64,000 bases of DNA from Chloracidobacterium sp. (GTDB lineage Bacteria > Acidobacteriota > Blastocatellia > Pyrinomonadales > Pyrinomonadaceae), in contig JADJJY010000001.1 of assembly GCA_016706275.1 (NCBI GenBank), positions 310,001-374,000 on the forward strand. The letters run 5' to 3'. This document shows, in pieces, positions 19,642-28,644 of the stretch; the stretch's first letter is position 1, and the number at the start of each line of letters is the position of its first letter. The notes beneath the pieces were generated by a model that saw only the letters and a program-made list of their open reading frames with translations, had not been told where the DNA came from and made no database searches. A program made the translations under genes and the position numbers.

Positions 19642-20631
19642 TTAGTACATCACACGATACCCAATGCCATTGGTAACGCTGCTGATTGCGCTCTTACCAG
19701 TTCCGATGGCCAGATCCAGCAAAACCTTGCCGATACTATCTTTCGCTTTATCAACCACCACGACATCGTAGGGCTCAAGCATGATGTCTTTTTGTTTCCC
19801 GGTCCTTATCAGATCATAATTAGCACTGATCGTTTCCGGCGAATCTGAGTTTATTTTACGTCGGTATACTTTAATATCCTTGGTTTTAGCCTCGCGTTTA
19901 GGGCCGCCCAGTTTTGAGATAGCATCAAAAAGCGAAAGTCCGCCCTCTTTGATCAGGACCGCTTGCGGGTTAGCAACTTCTCCCGTGACGTACACCGGTG
20001 ACGCCTTTTCTACTAGAATGACGTCACCGGGATAAATGACCGGGTTCGAAGAGTCTTTGCCGAGTTTTACATTACTCAGGGTGAACATTTTTGACGGCAC
20101 GTCAGACGGATCGGTTGTGTCGGGTTTCCAGTTGCTATCCTCATAATCTTCAGTGCAGATTGGCGGCTGAGTACGAAAAATACGAACATTTCCGCCGGCA
20201 TCCTCGGTGGGCCCGCCGGAAAAGGAGATCACTTCCATCAGCGTCACTTTGCGCATCAGCATTACCTGCGAAGGGGTACGCACCTCACCATAGACAGTTG
20301 CCGGCGGCTTGCTCTTTCTATCAGTAACTCTAAGACTTAGCTGCGGAGACTTTAAATATTTTTCAAGTATCCTGGTGACCTCGGATTTAAGCTCCGCTTC
20401 TGTCTTGCATTTTGCGATCAATATCTTGTCAAGGACGAGAAACTTGCCATCCTCATTGACAGTAGTGATAAAGTCAAAATCCGGTTCTCCCTGCACTTTC
20501 ACAGTTATCTCATCCCCGGGCCCGAGCAAATAGCCTTTGGCAGAGGAGAGTTGTGGCGGGAGATCCTGCGAATTGATCGAACTAAAAACAAATAGGGAAA
20601 TTATGACGGCAAATAGAAACTTCAATTTCAT
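19642..20631 (-). CDS. Polysaccharide export / SLBB-domain protein (Wza-like)
   Basis: This 329-residue exported protein has a signal peptide (MKLKFLFAVIISLFVFSSI). The Poly_export domain (GYLLGPGDEITVKVQGEPDF, LVLDKILIAKCKTEAELKSE) is followed by SLBB-like beta-grasp segments (PATVYGEVRTPSQV, PVYVTGEVANPQAVLI, GLSLFDAISKLGG). The family forms the periplasmic/outer-membrane export channel of capsule and exopolysaccharide. No glycosyltransferase or Wzc partner is adjacent, so this is an orphan. It is convergent with fadD (4 bp apart). Confidence 0.85.
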   Translation of the reverse strand: MKLKFLFAVIISLFVFSSINSQDLPPQLSSAKGYLLGPGDEITVKVQGEPDFDFITTVNEDGKFLVLDKILIAKCKTEAELKSEVTRILEKYLKSPQLSLRVTDRKSKPPATVYGEVRTPSQVMLMRKVTLMEVISFSGGPTEDAGGNVRIFRTQPPICTEDYEDSNWKPDTTDPSDVPSKMFTLSNVKLGKDSSNPVIYPGDVILVEKASPVYVTGEVANPQAVLIKEGGLSLFDAISKLGGPKREAKTKDIKVYRRKINSDSPETISANYDLIRTGKQKDIMLEPYDVVVVDKAKDSIGKVLLDLAIGTGKSAISSVTNGIGYRVMY

Positions 20632-20770
20632 GATAGGACCTCAAACTGTCTTGTAAACAAGGAGTTTAACGCATACGGACGCGCATTTACAACCTTTTTG
20701 GTTCTCAGAGATGGCGCGAACTTTGATGTTCGAATTCCACAACTGGTTTTCCGCTGATTGGTTTTCGGCG

Positions 20771-20798
20771 TTGACAGTAGCGACAGCCTCGCTGTAAT
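20771..20798 (+). promoter_or_regulatory. Candidate sigma-70 promoter of the aminotransferase gene
   Basis: TTGACA (20771-20776), a 16-bp spacer and TGTAAT (20793-20798). The ATG is at 20807 with no Shine-Dalgarno, so the transcript would be leaderless or carry a leader of only a few bases. Confidence 0.55.
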
Positions 20799-20806
20799 TT
20801 CAAGAA

Positions 20807-22012
20807 ATGAGCCAACCATTGATCTCAAAAAACCGCATCTCGCGAAAAGCCGCGAGCTTTACCGAATCGGTCATCCGCGAGATGACGCGTGAAGCGATGA
20901 AATACGGGGCGGTCAATCTCGGCCAGGGGTTTCCGGATTTTGCCGCACCCGAGGACATCAAGCAAAAAGCTATGGAGGCGATCGCCGCTGACCATAATCA
21001 ATACGCGATAACGTGGGGCGTTAAGGATTTTCGTGACGCCATCGCCAAAAAGACGATGTGGTATCTTGGCCTCGATATCGATCCGGAAACGGAGATAACC
21101 GTAACGTGCGGCTCGACCGAGGGGATGATCGCCGCGATGATGGCGACCGTCGACCCGACCGAAGAGGTCATTGTTTTTGAGCCTTTTTACGAAAACTACG
21201 CGCCAGACGCCATATTATCCGACGCGACCCCGAGGCATGTCCCACTTTACCGCACCGATAACGGCTTTATTTTTGACCGCGAAGAGCTGCGTGCTGCCTT
21301 TAACGACAGGACCAAGGCGATCATCATTTGCAATCCAAACAATCCCACGGGGAAGGTTTTTACCCGCGATGAGCTCGAATTTATTGCCGAGCTGTGTAAA
21401 GAATTTGACGCTCTTGTTTTCACCGACGAGATATACGAACACATAATTTACACCGGCCACGCAGACGATGACCCGTTTGAGCATATTTGCATGGCGAATA
21501 TCGAAGGAATGCGCGAACGCACCGTTGTCGTTAATTCGCTGTCAAAAACTTACTCCGTAACCGGCTGGCGAGTCGGGTATTGCATTGCCCCGCCGGATAT
21601 CACCGCTGCGATCCGTAAAGTGCACGATTTTCTGACCGTCGGAGCTGCCAACCCGCTCCAACACGCCGGGGCGTATGCCATGAGCCTGCCGCCTAGCTAT
21701 TACGACGCTCTCCAAAGCGAATATCAGCGTAAGCGTGATTTTATCGTGCCTGCACTCAAAGCCGCCGGATTTAAATGCGACTTTCCCGACGGGGCGTATT
21801 ATGTGATGTGCGATATCTCAGATTTTGGCTTTGCAAACGATATCGAATTTACAAAACATCTCATCCGCGAGATCGGCGTCGCAGTTGTTCCCGGATCTTC
21901 GTTCTATCATGACGCTACGCTTGGCTCGCAGTTGGTGCGGTTTTGTTTTTGTAAAAAAGACGAAACGCTTGAGGCCGCAGCCGAAAGGCTCGGGAAATTG
22001 GAACGAGGATAA
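20807..22012 (+). CDS. Class I/II pyridoxal-phosphate aminotransferase
   Basis: This 401-residue fold-type I aminotransferase shows GAVNLGQGFPDFAAP near 35 and NQYAITWGVKDFRDAI. ICNPNNPTGKVFTRDEL, VFTDEIYEHIIY and VVNSLSKTYSVTGWRVGYCI (PLP-binding Lys in SLSK) follow. A C-terminal substrate Arg lies in LVRFCFCK. The NLGQGFPDF opening is shared with kynurenine-oxoglutarate/glutamine transaminases and methionine aminotransferases, so the substrate is uncertain. The gene is monocistronic and convergent with the polyamine operon. Confidence 0.88.
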   Translation: MSQPLISKNRISRKAASFTESVIREMTREAMKYGAVNLGQGFPDFAAPEDIKQKAMEAIAADHNQYAITWGVKDFRDAIAKKTMWYLGLDIDPETEITVTCGSTEGMIAAMMATVDPTEEVIVFEPFYENYAPDAILSDATPRHVPLYRTDNGFIFDREELRAAFNDRTKAIIICNPNNPTGKVFTRDELEFIAELCKEFDALVFTDEIYEHIIYTGHADDDPFEHICMANIEGMRERTVVVNSLSKTYSVTGWRVGYCIAPPDITAAIRKVHDFLTVGAANPLQHAGAYAMSLPPSYYDALQSEYQRKRDFIVPALKAAGFKCDFPDGAYYVMCDISDFGFANDIEFTKHLIREIGVAVVPGSSFYHDATLGSQLVRFCFCKKDETLEAAAERLGKLERG

Positions 22013-22020
22013 GGAATTTT

Positions 22021-23076
22021 CTAAATCAGTCGAAAGTCCGGATTGCTCTTTTTCCGCCAGATAAACCCGTCCAGCACATAATGCGTGATCTGCGGCAGGG
22101 CGAGCAGCGGGGCGACGAACATACGGATATTTCGCGACCATTCCCAATCGCCGCCAAAAAGCCACTGCTTTTCATGCCAGATGCCGCGATGCCAAAAAAG
22201 CTCTTCGAAATATGCGAGGGCCCATAGAGTTGCGAGAAATACGAGCCAATTTGAGGTGAGCGATTTATATACCTTTCCGGTCGTTTCGCGACGAACCCGG
22301 GCATAAACGTATATCAACGCAAAATACGGAACGCCGTGGATGATGACGTTAGTCACCGTAAACGCGTAGTCCGAATTAAAATAGACGATGCCGACATACC
22401 AGCAGATCGCGGTCGTCGCAACGACGATGTCTTTGCCGATATTGAGAAAGCCGGTCGTGAAATATTTATAGATCGATTTTGCAAAATACGCGGTCAGGGC
22501 GAGCACATAGACGGGAAACAAAACAGTCTCGACAATCACCGGCAGCGAAATAAAATCGTTTTGGACAAACCATTCGAAATTTCGCGGCAGACGCGTCATC
22601 CAAAAAGCTATCGGATAAACGCTCGCGAGATAGACCGCAAACGCATCCATCCACCACGTCCAACGGCCCGTCTCTCCCAGCTTGCGTCGGTATAAAGCCA
22701 CCCAGCCGTATTGCTGGCGGATAAAGTGAAATACGGCAACGGCCGCCAAAGCCTTCCAAAAAACAAGCTCGCCCTCGGAGTAGAGCGCCACCCCGATCGC
22801 ATACCCAAAAACCGGCACCAGCAAATAAAGCCAAAACCGCCGCTTAAATTCCGCCGTATCGAAATAGACCCTGAATGACGTCGACCACACATGGGCGACA
22901 TCGATAAATAACACTGCCATTATCCAAGTCCATTCCGGCGAATCGCCGTTTAGCACCCCAAACTGCGCACCAACCGCAAGCAGCAACAGGGACACAGCCG
23001 CGCTTCCCAAAAAGACCGACAGATCGATCGATCGGGAAAATAGCCAGTAGTTTGGTTTTGATAAGCTACCGTCCAT
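22021..23076 (-). CDS. Polytopic membrane protein at the end of the polyamine-linked operon
   Basis: This 351-residue protein has about nine hydrophobic segments (for example SIDLSVFLGSAAVSLLLLAV, FWLYLLVPVFGYAIGVALY and ALAYFEELFWHRGIWHE). Conserved-looking histidines sit in FIDVAHVW, VFHFIRQQYGW, IIHGVPYF and ITHYVLDGFIWR, a spread reminiscent of membrane metal-dependent hydroxylases or desaturases. The family is not one I can name. It overlaps the FAD-dependent oxidoreductase gene by 11 bp, so it is coupled to it and is the last gene of the seven-gene operon. Confidence 0.7.
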   Translation of the reverse strand: MDGSLSKPNYWLFSRSIDLSVFLGSAAVSLLLLAVGAQFGVLNGDSPEWTWIMAVLFIDVAHVWSTSFRVYFDTAEFKRRFWLYLLVPVFGYAIGVALYSEGELVFWKALAAVAVFHFIRQQYGWVALYRRKLGETGRWTWWMDAFAVYLASVYPIAFWMTRLPRNFEWFVQNDFISLPVIVETVLFPVYVLALTAYFAKSIYKYFTTGFLNIGKDIVVATTAICWYVGIVYFNSDYAFTVTNVIIHGVPYFALIYVYARVRRETTGKVYKSLTSNWLVFLATLWALAYFEELFWHRGIWHEKQWLFGGDWEWSRNIRMFVAPLLALPQITHYVLDGFIWRKKSNPDFRLI

Positions 23077-24673
23077 GACCTAAGATCTCAACCGCCGCGC
23101 GCAGTCCATGATAAAACGCTTCTTCAAACAATGCGATGCCACTTAGATCCGTGTGGGCGAAATGGATATTGCGATATGGCTTTTCTGCCTTTTCACGGAT
23201 GCCGCTCCAGATAAAATTCGGCCGGGGCGAGATCATCGCATGGCCCCAACGCATTATGTCGATACGTTGTGTTAGCTCGTAAATGTCAGGATGCGCTCGG
23301 GATAGATCTGTCAGGCATACATCGGCAAGCTGTTTCCAGTCATAATTAAAGAGCGTCGTGCGGCCATTCGGGTCTTCGCACATCGGGTAATAATATGTCA
23401 GCACCGTCGAGCCATAGTCGATCCCCTTTTGATGCGTCGCGGTCACATACCCAAGCGACTGGCTTTCATAGAGCACGTTGTCCCACGAAAGCGGAAAATC
23501 CTTTGCAAAACGAGCCTTTGGCCGGTCTTTTAAGAAAAGATTGGCGACAAACCATGCGTTATGCTGAAATTCATTTGCCGCAAACGGCGGGTCGTCGCGA
23601 AACCCGCGTATCACGTACGGTGCCGTGAACATCGGTGACGCATAGATCACTTTGTCGCAGTGAATTCCCCGCAATTCTTTACCGTCGAGGCATATCACAT
23701 CGACGCCTTTGTCGGTCGGCACGACCGAGACAACGATCTGCCCCTTTCGAACATTATCCCTGACCTTTTCAAAAAAGTGATTGACGAACTGTCCATTGCC
23801 TTCGGGACAGGTGATAAACGGCTGCGACTCGACGCCGCTTTTTCGTACACGCGAGCAAAAATAAAACAGCCCGACCCACGCCGACGCCTGATCGGCCTTT
23901 AACCCGTAATCGTCCCGCGTCGCGTAGTCGCAATACCAGAGCAGCCGTTCGGACGTAAAACCATTTTGCTGCAGCCAATCAGCAAACGATATCTTATCGA
24001 GGCCCGTAACCTGAGCATCGTCCGAGCAATTGGCGAGCGGCACAGCAAACGCCCGTCTGCCTTTTGCGTCACGCCAATTGACCCATGAATCAACCTGCTT
24101 TTGAAATTCGGCAAACTGACGCTTGTCCTCGTCACTCGCACCGACTGCTAGATAAAGCCCCTCATACCAGCGGCCTTTATAAAAGACACGCTCCTCAGGC
24201 TCACGACAGAGAAATTGCTCTTTGACGATCACCTCGCCACTCGCATCGCGGCCTTCAAGCAGCGACATCTCTTCGAGCAAAGAGATAAGCTCTGTGTTCT
24301 CCTGAAACGGGACCGGCAGGTAATGAGCTCCCCACGGATAACCAACAGGCTCACCCTTGCCGCTAGCCGATGTCCCACCGACCTCTTTTTCAAGTTCGAG
24401 CAAGACAAAATCGTTAAAGCCTTGTTTTTTTAACTTCCACGCCGCCGAGAGTCCGGCGATGCCGCCGCCGATGATCGCAACCTTTTTGCTTTCCCAATTA
24501 TCGGGCGGAACATCAAAGGTGCGGTTTTCCCGCAAGATATGCCCAAGCGTCGCCGATTGCCCAACGATCTGACCCTCAGGAAACGGGCGAGATTCACCGC
24601 TCCGGCACGCGTTCATCGCAAACGGTGCGCCTAGGAATATGGTCAACAATTCGCGGCGGGTAAGACTTATCAT
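23066..24673 (-). CDS. Exported FAD-dependent amine oxidase-like protein
   Basis: The N-terminus (MISLTRRELLTIFLGAPFAM followed by NAC) combines a twin-arginine motif with a possible lipobox cysteine. From about residue 64 a Rossmann FAD-binding fold begins (KVAIIGGGIAGLSAAWKLKK, then LLELEKEVGGTSASG). The rest matches the flavin amine oxidase/phytoene desaturase superfamily in broad outline, ending at 535 residues. The substrate is not evident. Position between spermidine synthase and a membrane protein suggests action on a polyamine or polyamine-modified molecule (inference). ATGA overlap with the synthase gene (24670-24673). Confidence 0.78.
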   Translation of the reverse strand: MISLTRRELLTIFLGAPFAMNACRSGESRPFPEGQIVGQSATLGHILRENRTFDVPPDNWESKKVAIIGGGIAGLSAAWKLKKQGFNDFVLLELEKEVGGTSASGKGEPVGYPWGAHYLPVPFQENTELISLLEEMSLLEGRDASGEVIVKEQFLCREPEERVFYKGRWYEGLYLAVGASDEDKRQFAEFQKQVDSWVNWRDAKGRRAFAVPLANCSDDAQVTGLDKISFADWLQQNGFTSERLLWYCDYATRDDYGLKADQASAWVGLFYFCSRVRKSGVESQPFITCPEGNGQFVNHFFEKVRDNVRKGQIVVSVVPTDKGVDVICLDGKELRGIHCDKVIYASPMFTAPYVIRGFRDDPPFAANEFQHNAWFVANLFLKDRPKARFAKDFPLSWDNVLYESQSLGYVTATHQKGIDYGSTVLTYYYPMCEDPNGRTTLFNYDWKQLADVCLTDLSRAHPDIYELTQRIDIMRWGHAMISPRPNFIWSGIREKAEKPYRNIHFAHTDLSGIALFEEAFYHGLRAAVEILGHGR

Positions 24674-26196
24674 TGCTCAAACCGCCGCCACTCGGTTTCG
24701 TAATATCTGACCAATGCCTGGTTATCGAGACGGTTTATTTCGAGCTCTATGTCGGGCTTTGATGTATCGGCAGGAAATTCGAATAGCGATGCAAAAGTCT
24801 CGTTGTTTAGGAACCGCAGCTCGACGTTTGTTGGCGGTTTTGCCGGTTTGTCAAAGGGCTGCAATTTTGCGAGAGCAAATCCCCAGATGCCAAAGCTCGG
24901 TACCGTCGTTTGATAAGGCTTAACGGTATAACCGCTCGATTCGAGGGTTTTCATCACGCACCAAAACGAGTTTCTGGCGATCAGCGGCGATGTTGTTTGA
25001 ATAACGACAGACGAATCAGGTTTAAGTTTTTGTTTGAGCAAATTGTAAAAACGTGTCGAGTACAGCTTACCCAATGCAAAATTGTTCGGATCCGGAAAAT
25101 CGATAATAGCGATATCAAACGGCTCGGCCTGTACGGCGTCAAGCCAGACAAAAGCATCGCCGTTGGTAACATGTACCCGCGGGTCGCTAAATGAATGCTT
25201 GTTTAGTTCACCCAGAGCCGGAACAGCGCTCGACACTTTGGTCATATCGGGGTCGAGGTCGACAAGCTGGATAAATTCGACCGAATTGTATTTCTCGATC
25301 TCACGCAAGGCAAGCCCGTCGCCGCCGCCGAGTACTAAAACGCGTTTTACGTCACCTTGAAAAGCAGCAAATGCCGGATGGACAAGAGCTTCGTGATAGC
25401 GGTATTCGTCAAAAGAATTGAACTGCAGATTGCCGTTGAGAAACAGCGCATAGCCGGTCTTTCCTTTTGTGACGACAATACGTTGATACGGCGAGCTTTT
25501 TGTATAAATGATGTTATCGACAAACAGAGCGTCCTCGGCGAGCGTTGTCAGGCGGTCGGCTTTGATCAGTGCAATGGCGAGCAACGCTAGAACGATCACG
25601 CCCTTGACGCGCAGGATCATGGCTTTACGTTTGGTGATAAGCGGTTCGAGCAGCCAGGTCGCCCAGACACCGACGGCAGCATTGAGCATCCCGAACAGCA
25701 GCGAGGTTCGGTTAAGCCCAAGTTTAGGCACCAAAAAGATGGGAAAAAGCAGCGACGCGACGAGTGCTCCGACATAATCGAGTGCGAGTACGCGAGAGAC
25801 AAGCTCTTTGAAATCGAGCTTGTCCTGCAGAATTCGCATCAATAGCGGTATTTCGAGCCCAACGAGCGTGCCGATGATAAAAACCATCGAATAGAGAATA
25901 ATGCCAAAATACGTGACGTAGGCAAAAGTGAGAAACAGGAGCGGAGCCGAAAATCCGCCGATCACCGCAACCGCAAGCTCGATATCGATGAATTTCTCAG
26001 CGATGTTCTTATCGATAAATCGCGACAGATACGAACCGACACCCATCGCAAATAGATAGACGCCGATGATAAACGAAAATTGGGTTACCGAGTCGCCGAG
26101 AACGTAGGATGACACCGTCGCAGCGAGCAGCTCATAGATCAGGCCGCAAGTCGCAATGATGATGACGTTAAGAAAAAGTAACGGAGTGCTTTTCAT
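24670..26196 (-). CDS. Membrane-fused spermidine synthase (polyamine aminopropyltransferase)
   Basis: The 508 residues comprise two parts. Roughly 1-210 hold six or seven transmembrane helices (LLFLNVIIIATCGLIYELLA, FIIGVYLFAMGVGSYLS, FLTFAYVTYFGIILYSMVF and others). A cytosolic aminopropyltransferase domain follows. Its SAM-binding glycine motif VLGGGDGLALREI is near 286-298, and VDLDPDMTKV binds the nucleoside. The catalytic Asp is in IIDFPDPNNFALGKLYS near 365. The enzyme transfers aminopropyl from decarboxylated SAM, which the speD-like gene of the same operon would supply. A palindromic repeat separates it from DUF350. Confidence 0.9.
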   Translation of the reverse strand: MKSTPLLFLNVIIIATCGLIYELLAATVSSYVLGDSVTQFSFIIGVYLFAMGVGSYLSRFIDKNIAEKFIDIELAVAVIGGFSAPLLFLTFAYVTYFGIILYSMVFIIGTLVGLEIPLLMRILQDKLDFKELVSRVLALDYVGALVASLLFPIFLVPKLGLNRTSLLFGMLNAAVGVWATWLLEPLITKRKAMILRVKGVIVLALLAIALIKADRLTTLAEDALFVDNIIYTKSSPYQRIVVTKGKTGYALFLNGNLQFNSFDEYRYHEALVHPAFAAFQGDVKRVLVLGGGDGLALREIEKYNSVEFIQLVDLDPDMTKVSSAVPALGELNKHSFSDPRVHVTNGDAFVWLDAVQAEPFDIAIIDFPDPNNFALGKLYSTRFYNLLKQKLKPDSSVVIQTTSPLIARNSFWCVMKTLESSGYTVKPYQTTVPSFGIWGFALAKLQPFDKPAKPPTNVELRFLNNETFASLFEFPADTSKPDIELEINRLDNQALVRYYETEWRRFEQ

Positions 26197-26204
26197 GCAG
26201 GGGA

Positions 26205-26268
26205 ATCAAACAGGATAAACAGGATGAACGGGATTGGTAGAACATCCCGTCTATCCAGTCCATCCCAA
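26205..26268. repeat. Intergenic palindrome, CAGGAT/CGGGAT-word copy inside the polyamine operon
   Basis: The left arm has 9-nt words CAGGATAAA, CAGGATGAA and CGGGATTGG. The right arm (ATCCCGTCT ATCCAGTCC ATCCC) is an imperfect complement. It occupies most of the 85-bp gap between the DUF350 stop and the spermidine synthase start, the only sizeable gap in an otherwise overlapping operon. Confidence 0.8.
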
Positions 26269-26281
26269 TCGAATCCCGATC

Positions 26282-26542
26282 TTAACCATTGATCGCGGAC
26301 GCGATTATGATCGCGATACCTATGATCAATGCGCCAATAATGATAGCAAGCGCCGTGTTTTGGTCTTCTTCGATCTCTTTTTTCACTGAGAACGGAGCAA
26401 CCAAAACGACTATTGCGAACGCAATGGCAAACACGACCAAACCGATCGCGACAAATATGACCGTTGTCGCCATCGTCGGCAACAGTTCTTCCATCTTTAC
26501 GATCATGCCCAACATCGGGGCAATTGAAGCAAGACTAAGCAT
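26282..26542 (-). CDS. DUF350 small membrane protein
   Basis: This 86-residue protein has two clear transmembrane helices (TTVIFVAIGLVVFAIAFAIV and ALAIIIGALIIGIAIIIASA) joined by an acidic/basic loop, VKKEIEEDQNTA. This is the DUF350 pattern, whose relatives include E. coli YjfL. Its function is unknown; the family often sits beside polyamine and PspA-type membrane-stress genes. The start codon overlaps the stop of the 49-residue gene (TAATG), so translation is coupled. Confidence 0.82.
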   Translation of the reverse strand: MLSLASIAPMLGMIVKMEELLPTMATTVIFVAIGLVVFAIAFAIVVLVAPFSVKKEIEEDQNTALAIIIGALIIGIAIIIASAING

Positions 26543-26691
26543 TATTTTCCTCCACGAAATCCTGAATAAAAGAATGGCGTACCCAGACGCGAATTTTTGC
26601 CGGAATTAGCAAGCTCCCAACCAAACCACGATGCAGCCCCGTAAAAACCCAGGACGCCGATGCCAAAGACCAAATATAGTTTTTTCAACAT
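26542..26691 (-). CDS. 49-residue single-span membrane peptide in the polyamine operon
   Basis: The frame translates to 49 residues. KKLYLVFGIGVLGFYGAASW at the N-terminus could be one transmembrane helix or a signal anchor. A short polar tail rich in Gly, Phe and Lys ends FFYSGFRGGK. A strong AGGAG Shine-Dalgarno (26698-26702) overlaps the stop of the DUF4178 gene, and its own stop overlaps the DUF350 start (TAATG). These couplings argue that it is real despite its size. The family is unknown to me. Confidence 0.75.
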   Translation of the reverse strand: MLKKLYLVFGIGVLGFYGAASWFGWELANSGKNSRLGTPFFYSGFRGGK

Positions 26692-26700
26692 AACAAACTC

Positions 26701-28644
26701 CTATTCCGAATCATCAGAACCGCCGCTCGTGCTGAACATACTGTCTTTCCACCTGCCGGATTCAAATGTGATCTTTCTAATAAGTCCGAGGATCGGAACG
26801 ATAAGTAAAACGATCAATGCACAAAAGAAATTAACGCCGCGGTTGACGTTTTGCTCGACCTTGACCGAGACCGGCATCTGAGTTTGCCAATTTTGCCACG
26901 TCCCCTCGACCCGGAGCGTGTATTTGCCCGCAGGTAGCGACGATAATGTCGCGTCCGTCGATTTACCGCCCTCGGTCCATGCACCGTCGCTGTCGCTGCC
27001 GCTGTAATATTCGACCGGGACATTTACAGACTCGACCTCTTGGCTTTGATCGTTGATGAGATCAATATCTAGGTCGGCCCATGAATTATCGACTTGGGCT
27101 CCCGCGGTGATACGGACGTTGCTGTTCGCCTTTACGTCGAATGTTTGGCTAAACACTGCCTGAGCCGTAGTCGCATTTGTCATCGGCGGTAGCACGACCT
27201 CTTGATTGAGCGCCGTCTTGGTGATCCCGCTAAAAGGGATCATAAAGATGGCGACGACAAACAGAAGCAAAAGCGGCAGAGCTCCCCAAGTGTAATAAAA
27301 GCGGCCGGTAAATGGTTGGTTTGGCCCGACGCCCCACGGTTTTGGTAGGCCAGTGATGCCAAACGCCTTTTCGACCTCTTCGTTGGTCATGTAGGTGCCG
27401 ACCGACCAATTGATCTCATTAGCCGTCGATTCGCGTGATAGCATCATCGGAGCTGCCACATAATCTGCAGCCCAAACCTTTTCTCCCTGTTCGACGCGCC
27501 AGTAAAATTCGCCTTTAACGTATTCAACGGTGGCTTCTGCGTTTTGAAAGATCTTAAATTTGCTGCCGTTGTAATCAACCGTGGCTCCCGCCGCAAATAC
27601 ATTGTCGGTCGCGACATCCGCCGGATTGACCGGTTCGACAAAATTCCAATGATTGTCGGAATGAACCAGCCAGCGAAATCCGATCATCGGGTTGTAGAGC
27701 AGATATTCGTGCCAGTAATAGTGGATCCCGTCAAACAAAACGCTGCGAACAACGGCACCGATTATCTTAAATTTTACATCGCCGGGGAACGTTCCCTCGG
27801 CACCGATCGGAGCAACAAATTCTGGCTGGCTTGTCGGCGGGTTGAGCGTTTTTAGGTAAGAAAGATTGCCCTGATTTACATCGAGCAGCGAATCGCAGTT
27901 TGGACATACGACACGCTCCGTCTTGTCCGGAGCTAGCAATTCGAGCGGCCCGCCGCAGTTGGGACAGCCCATTCCCGCTGCCGACACGCGTCGTGCCTCA
28001 CGCTGGACAGGCTTTGCATCGCCGAGTCCGATCTCGTCAAGTGTCACCTGCGTCCCGACAAAGACCCACGGCGGGTCCATGCTGTAATCGATCGTCGCGA
28101 AGGCATTGTTTTTGCCGGCAAGATCCGCATACTCAAACTGTTCGCCTGGAGTGAGTTTGTAAGGTATTTCTCCATCAGCCGCGACCGACGTCCCCTTGCC
28201 TTTTTCCTGCACCATCAGCGGCGATGGGCTTGGTATCTCGGGTATCGTCTGGCCGAGCTGCAAGCCGGCATATGACGGGAGCTCGGTACCCTGCGGCAGA
28301 GGCTGATAAAACGTTAGATAAAAGCGGCCTTGGGCCTCGGCAAGCCAACCGACCCAGCCGTTTGAAAATGTCGCGTACCACTCGTCCCAAGATCCACCAA
28401 GTTCATGTTTTAACTGAGCACGGCCAGTTAACTCAAACTTTGTATCTTTGAATGTGCCTTTTAGGCCAAGCTTTAGCGGAGATTCCGATTCGGCGATCTC
28501 GGCAACTTTGCCCAGATCTTCTAAACCGCGATCTGTCCGGGCAACCGCAGAGCGACAGTAAGGGCAAACAAGGACAATGGTCGAACCTGCTTTAAATTCG
28601 ATCTGGGCTCCGCATGACGGACAATTTGCCTGCAAGACGCTCAT
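26701..28644 (-). CDS. DUF4178 protein with two zinc ribbons and membrane anchors
   Basis: The 647-residue protein begins with a zinc ribbon (C8, C11, C27, C30 in ANCPSCGAQ and LVCPYCRS) followed by a DUF4178 module (GTFKDTKFELTGRAQLKHE, GSWDEWYATFSNGWVGWLAE). A second zinc ribbon (CPNCGGPLELL...VVCPNCDSLLD near 225-250) precedes a second DUF4178 module (FKIIGAVVRSVLFDGIHYYW). A transmembrane helix (LPLLLLFVVAIFMIPF), a beta-rich periplasmic domain and a last helix (FFCALIVLLIVPILGLI) follow. The biochemical role is unknown. It overlaps speD by 4 bp. Confidence 0.85.
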   Translation of the reverse strand: MSVLQANCPSCGAQIEFKAGSTIVLVCPYCRSAVARTDRGLEDLGKVAEIAESESPLKLGLKGTFKDTKFELTGRAQLKHELGGSWDEWYATFSNGWVGWLAEAQGRFYLTFYQPLPQGTELPSYAGLQLGQTIPEIPSPSPLMVQEKGKGTSVAADGEIPYKLTPGEQFEYADLAGKNNAFATIDYSMDPPWVFVGTQVTLDEIGLGDAKPVQREARRVSAAGMGCPNCGGPLELLAPDKTERVVCPNCDSLLDVNQGNLSYLKTLNPPTSQPEFVAPIGAEGTFPGDVKFKIIGAVVRSVLFDGIHYYWHEYLLYNPMIGFRWLVHSDNHWNFVEPVNPADVATDNVFAAGATVDYNGSKFKIFQNAEATVEYVKGEFYWRVEQGEKVWAADYVAAPMMLSRESTANEINWSVGTYMTNEEVEKAFGITGLPKPWGVGPNQPFTGRFYYTWGALPLLLLFVVAIFMIPFSGITKTALNQEVVLPPMTNATTAQAVFSQTFDVKANSNVRITAGAQVDNSWADLDIDLINDQSQEVESVNVPVEYYSGSDSDGAWTEGGKSTDATLSSLPAGKYTLRVEGTWQNWQTQMPVSVKVEQNVNRGVNFFCALIVLLIVPILGLIRKITFESGRWKDSMFSTSGGSDDSE

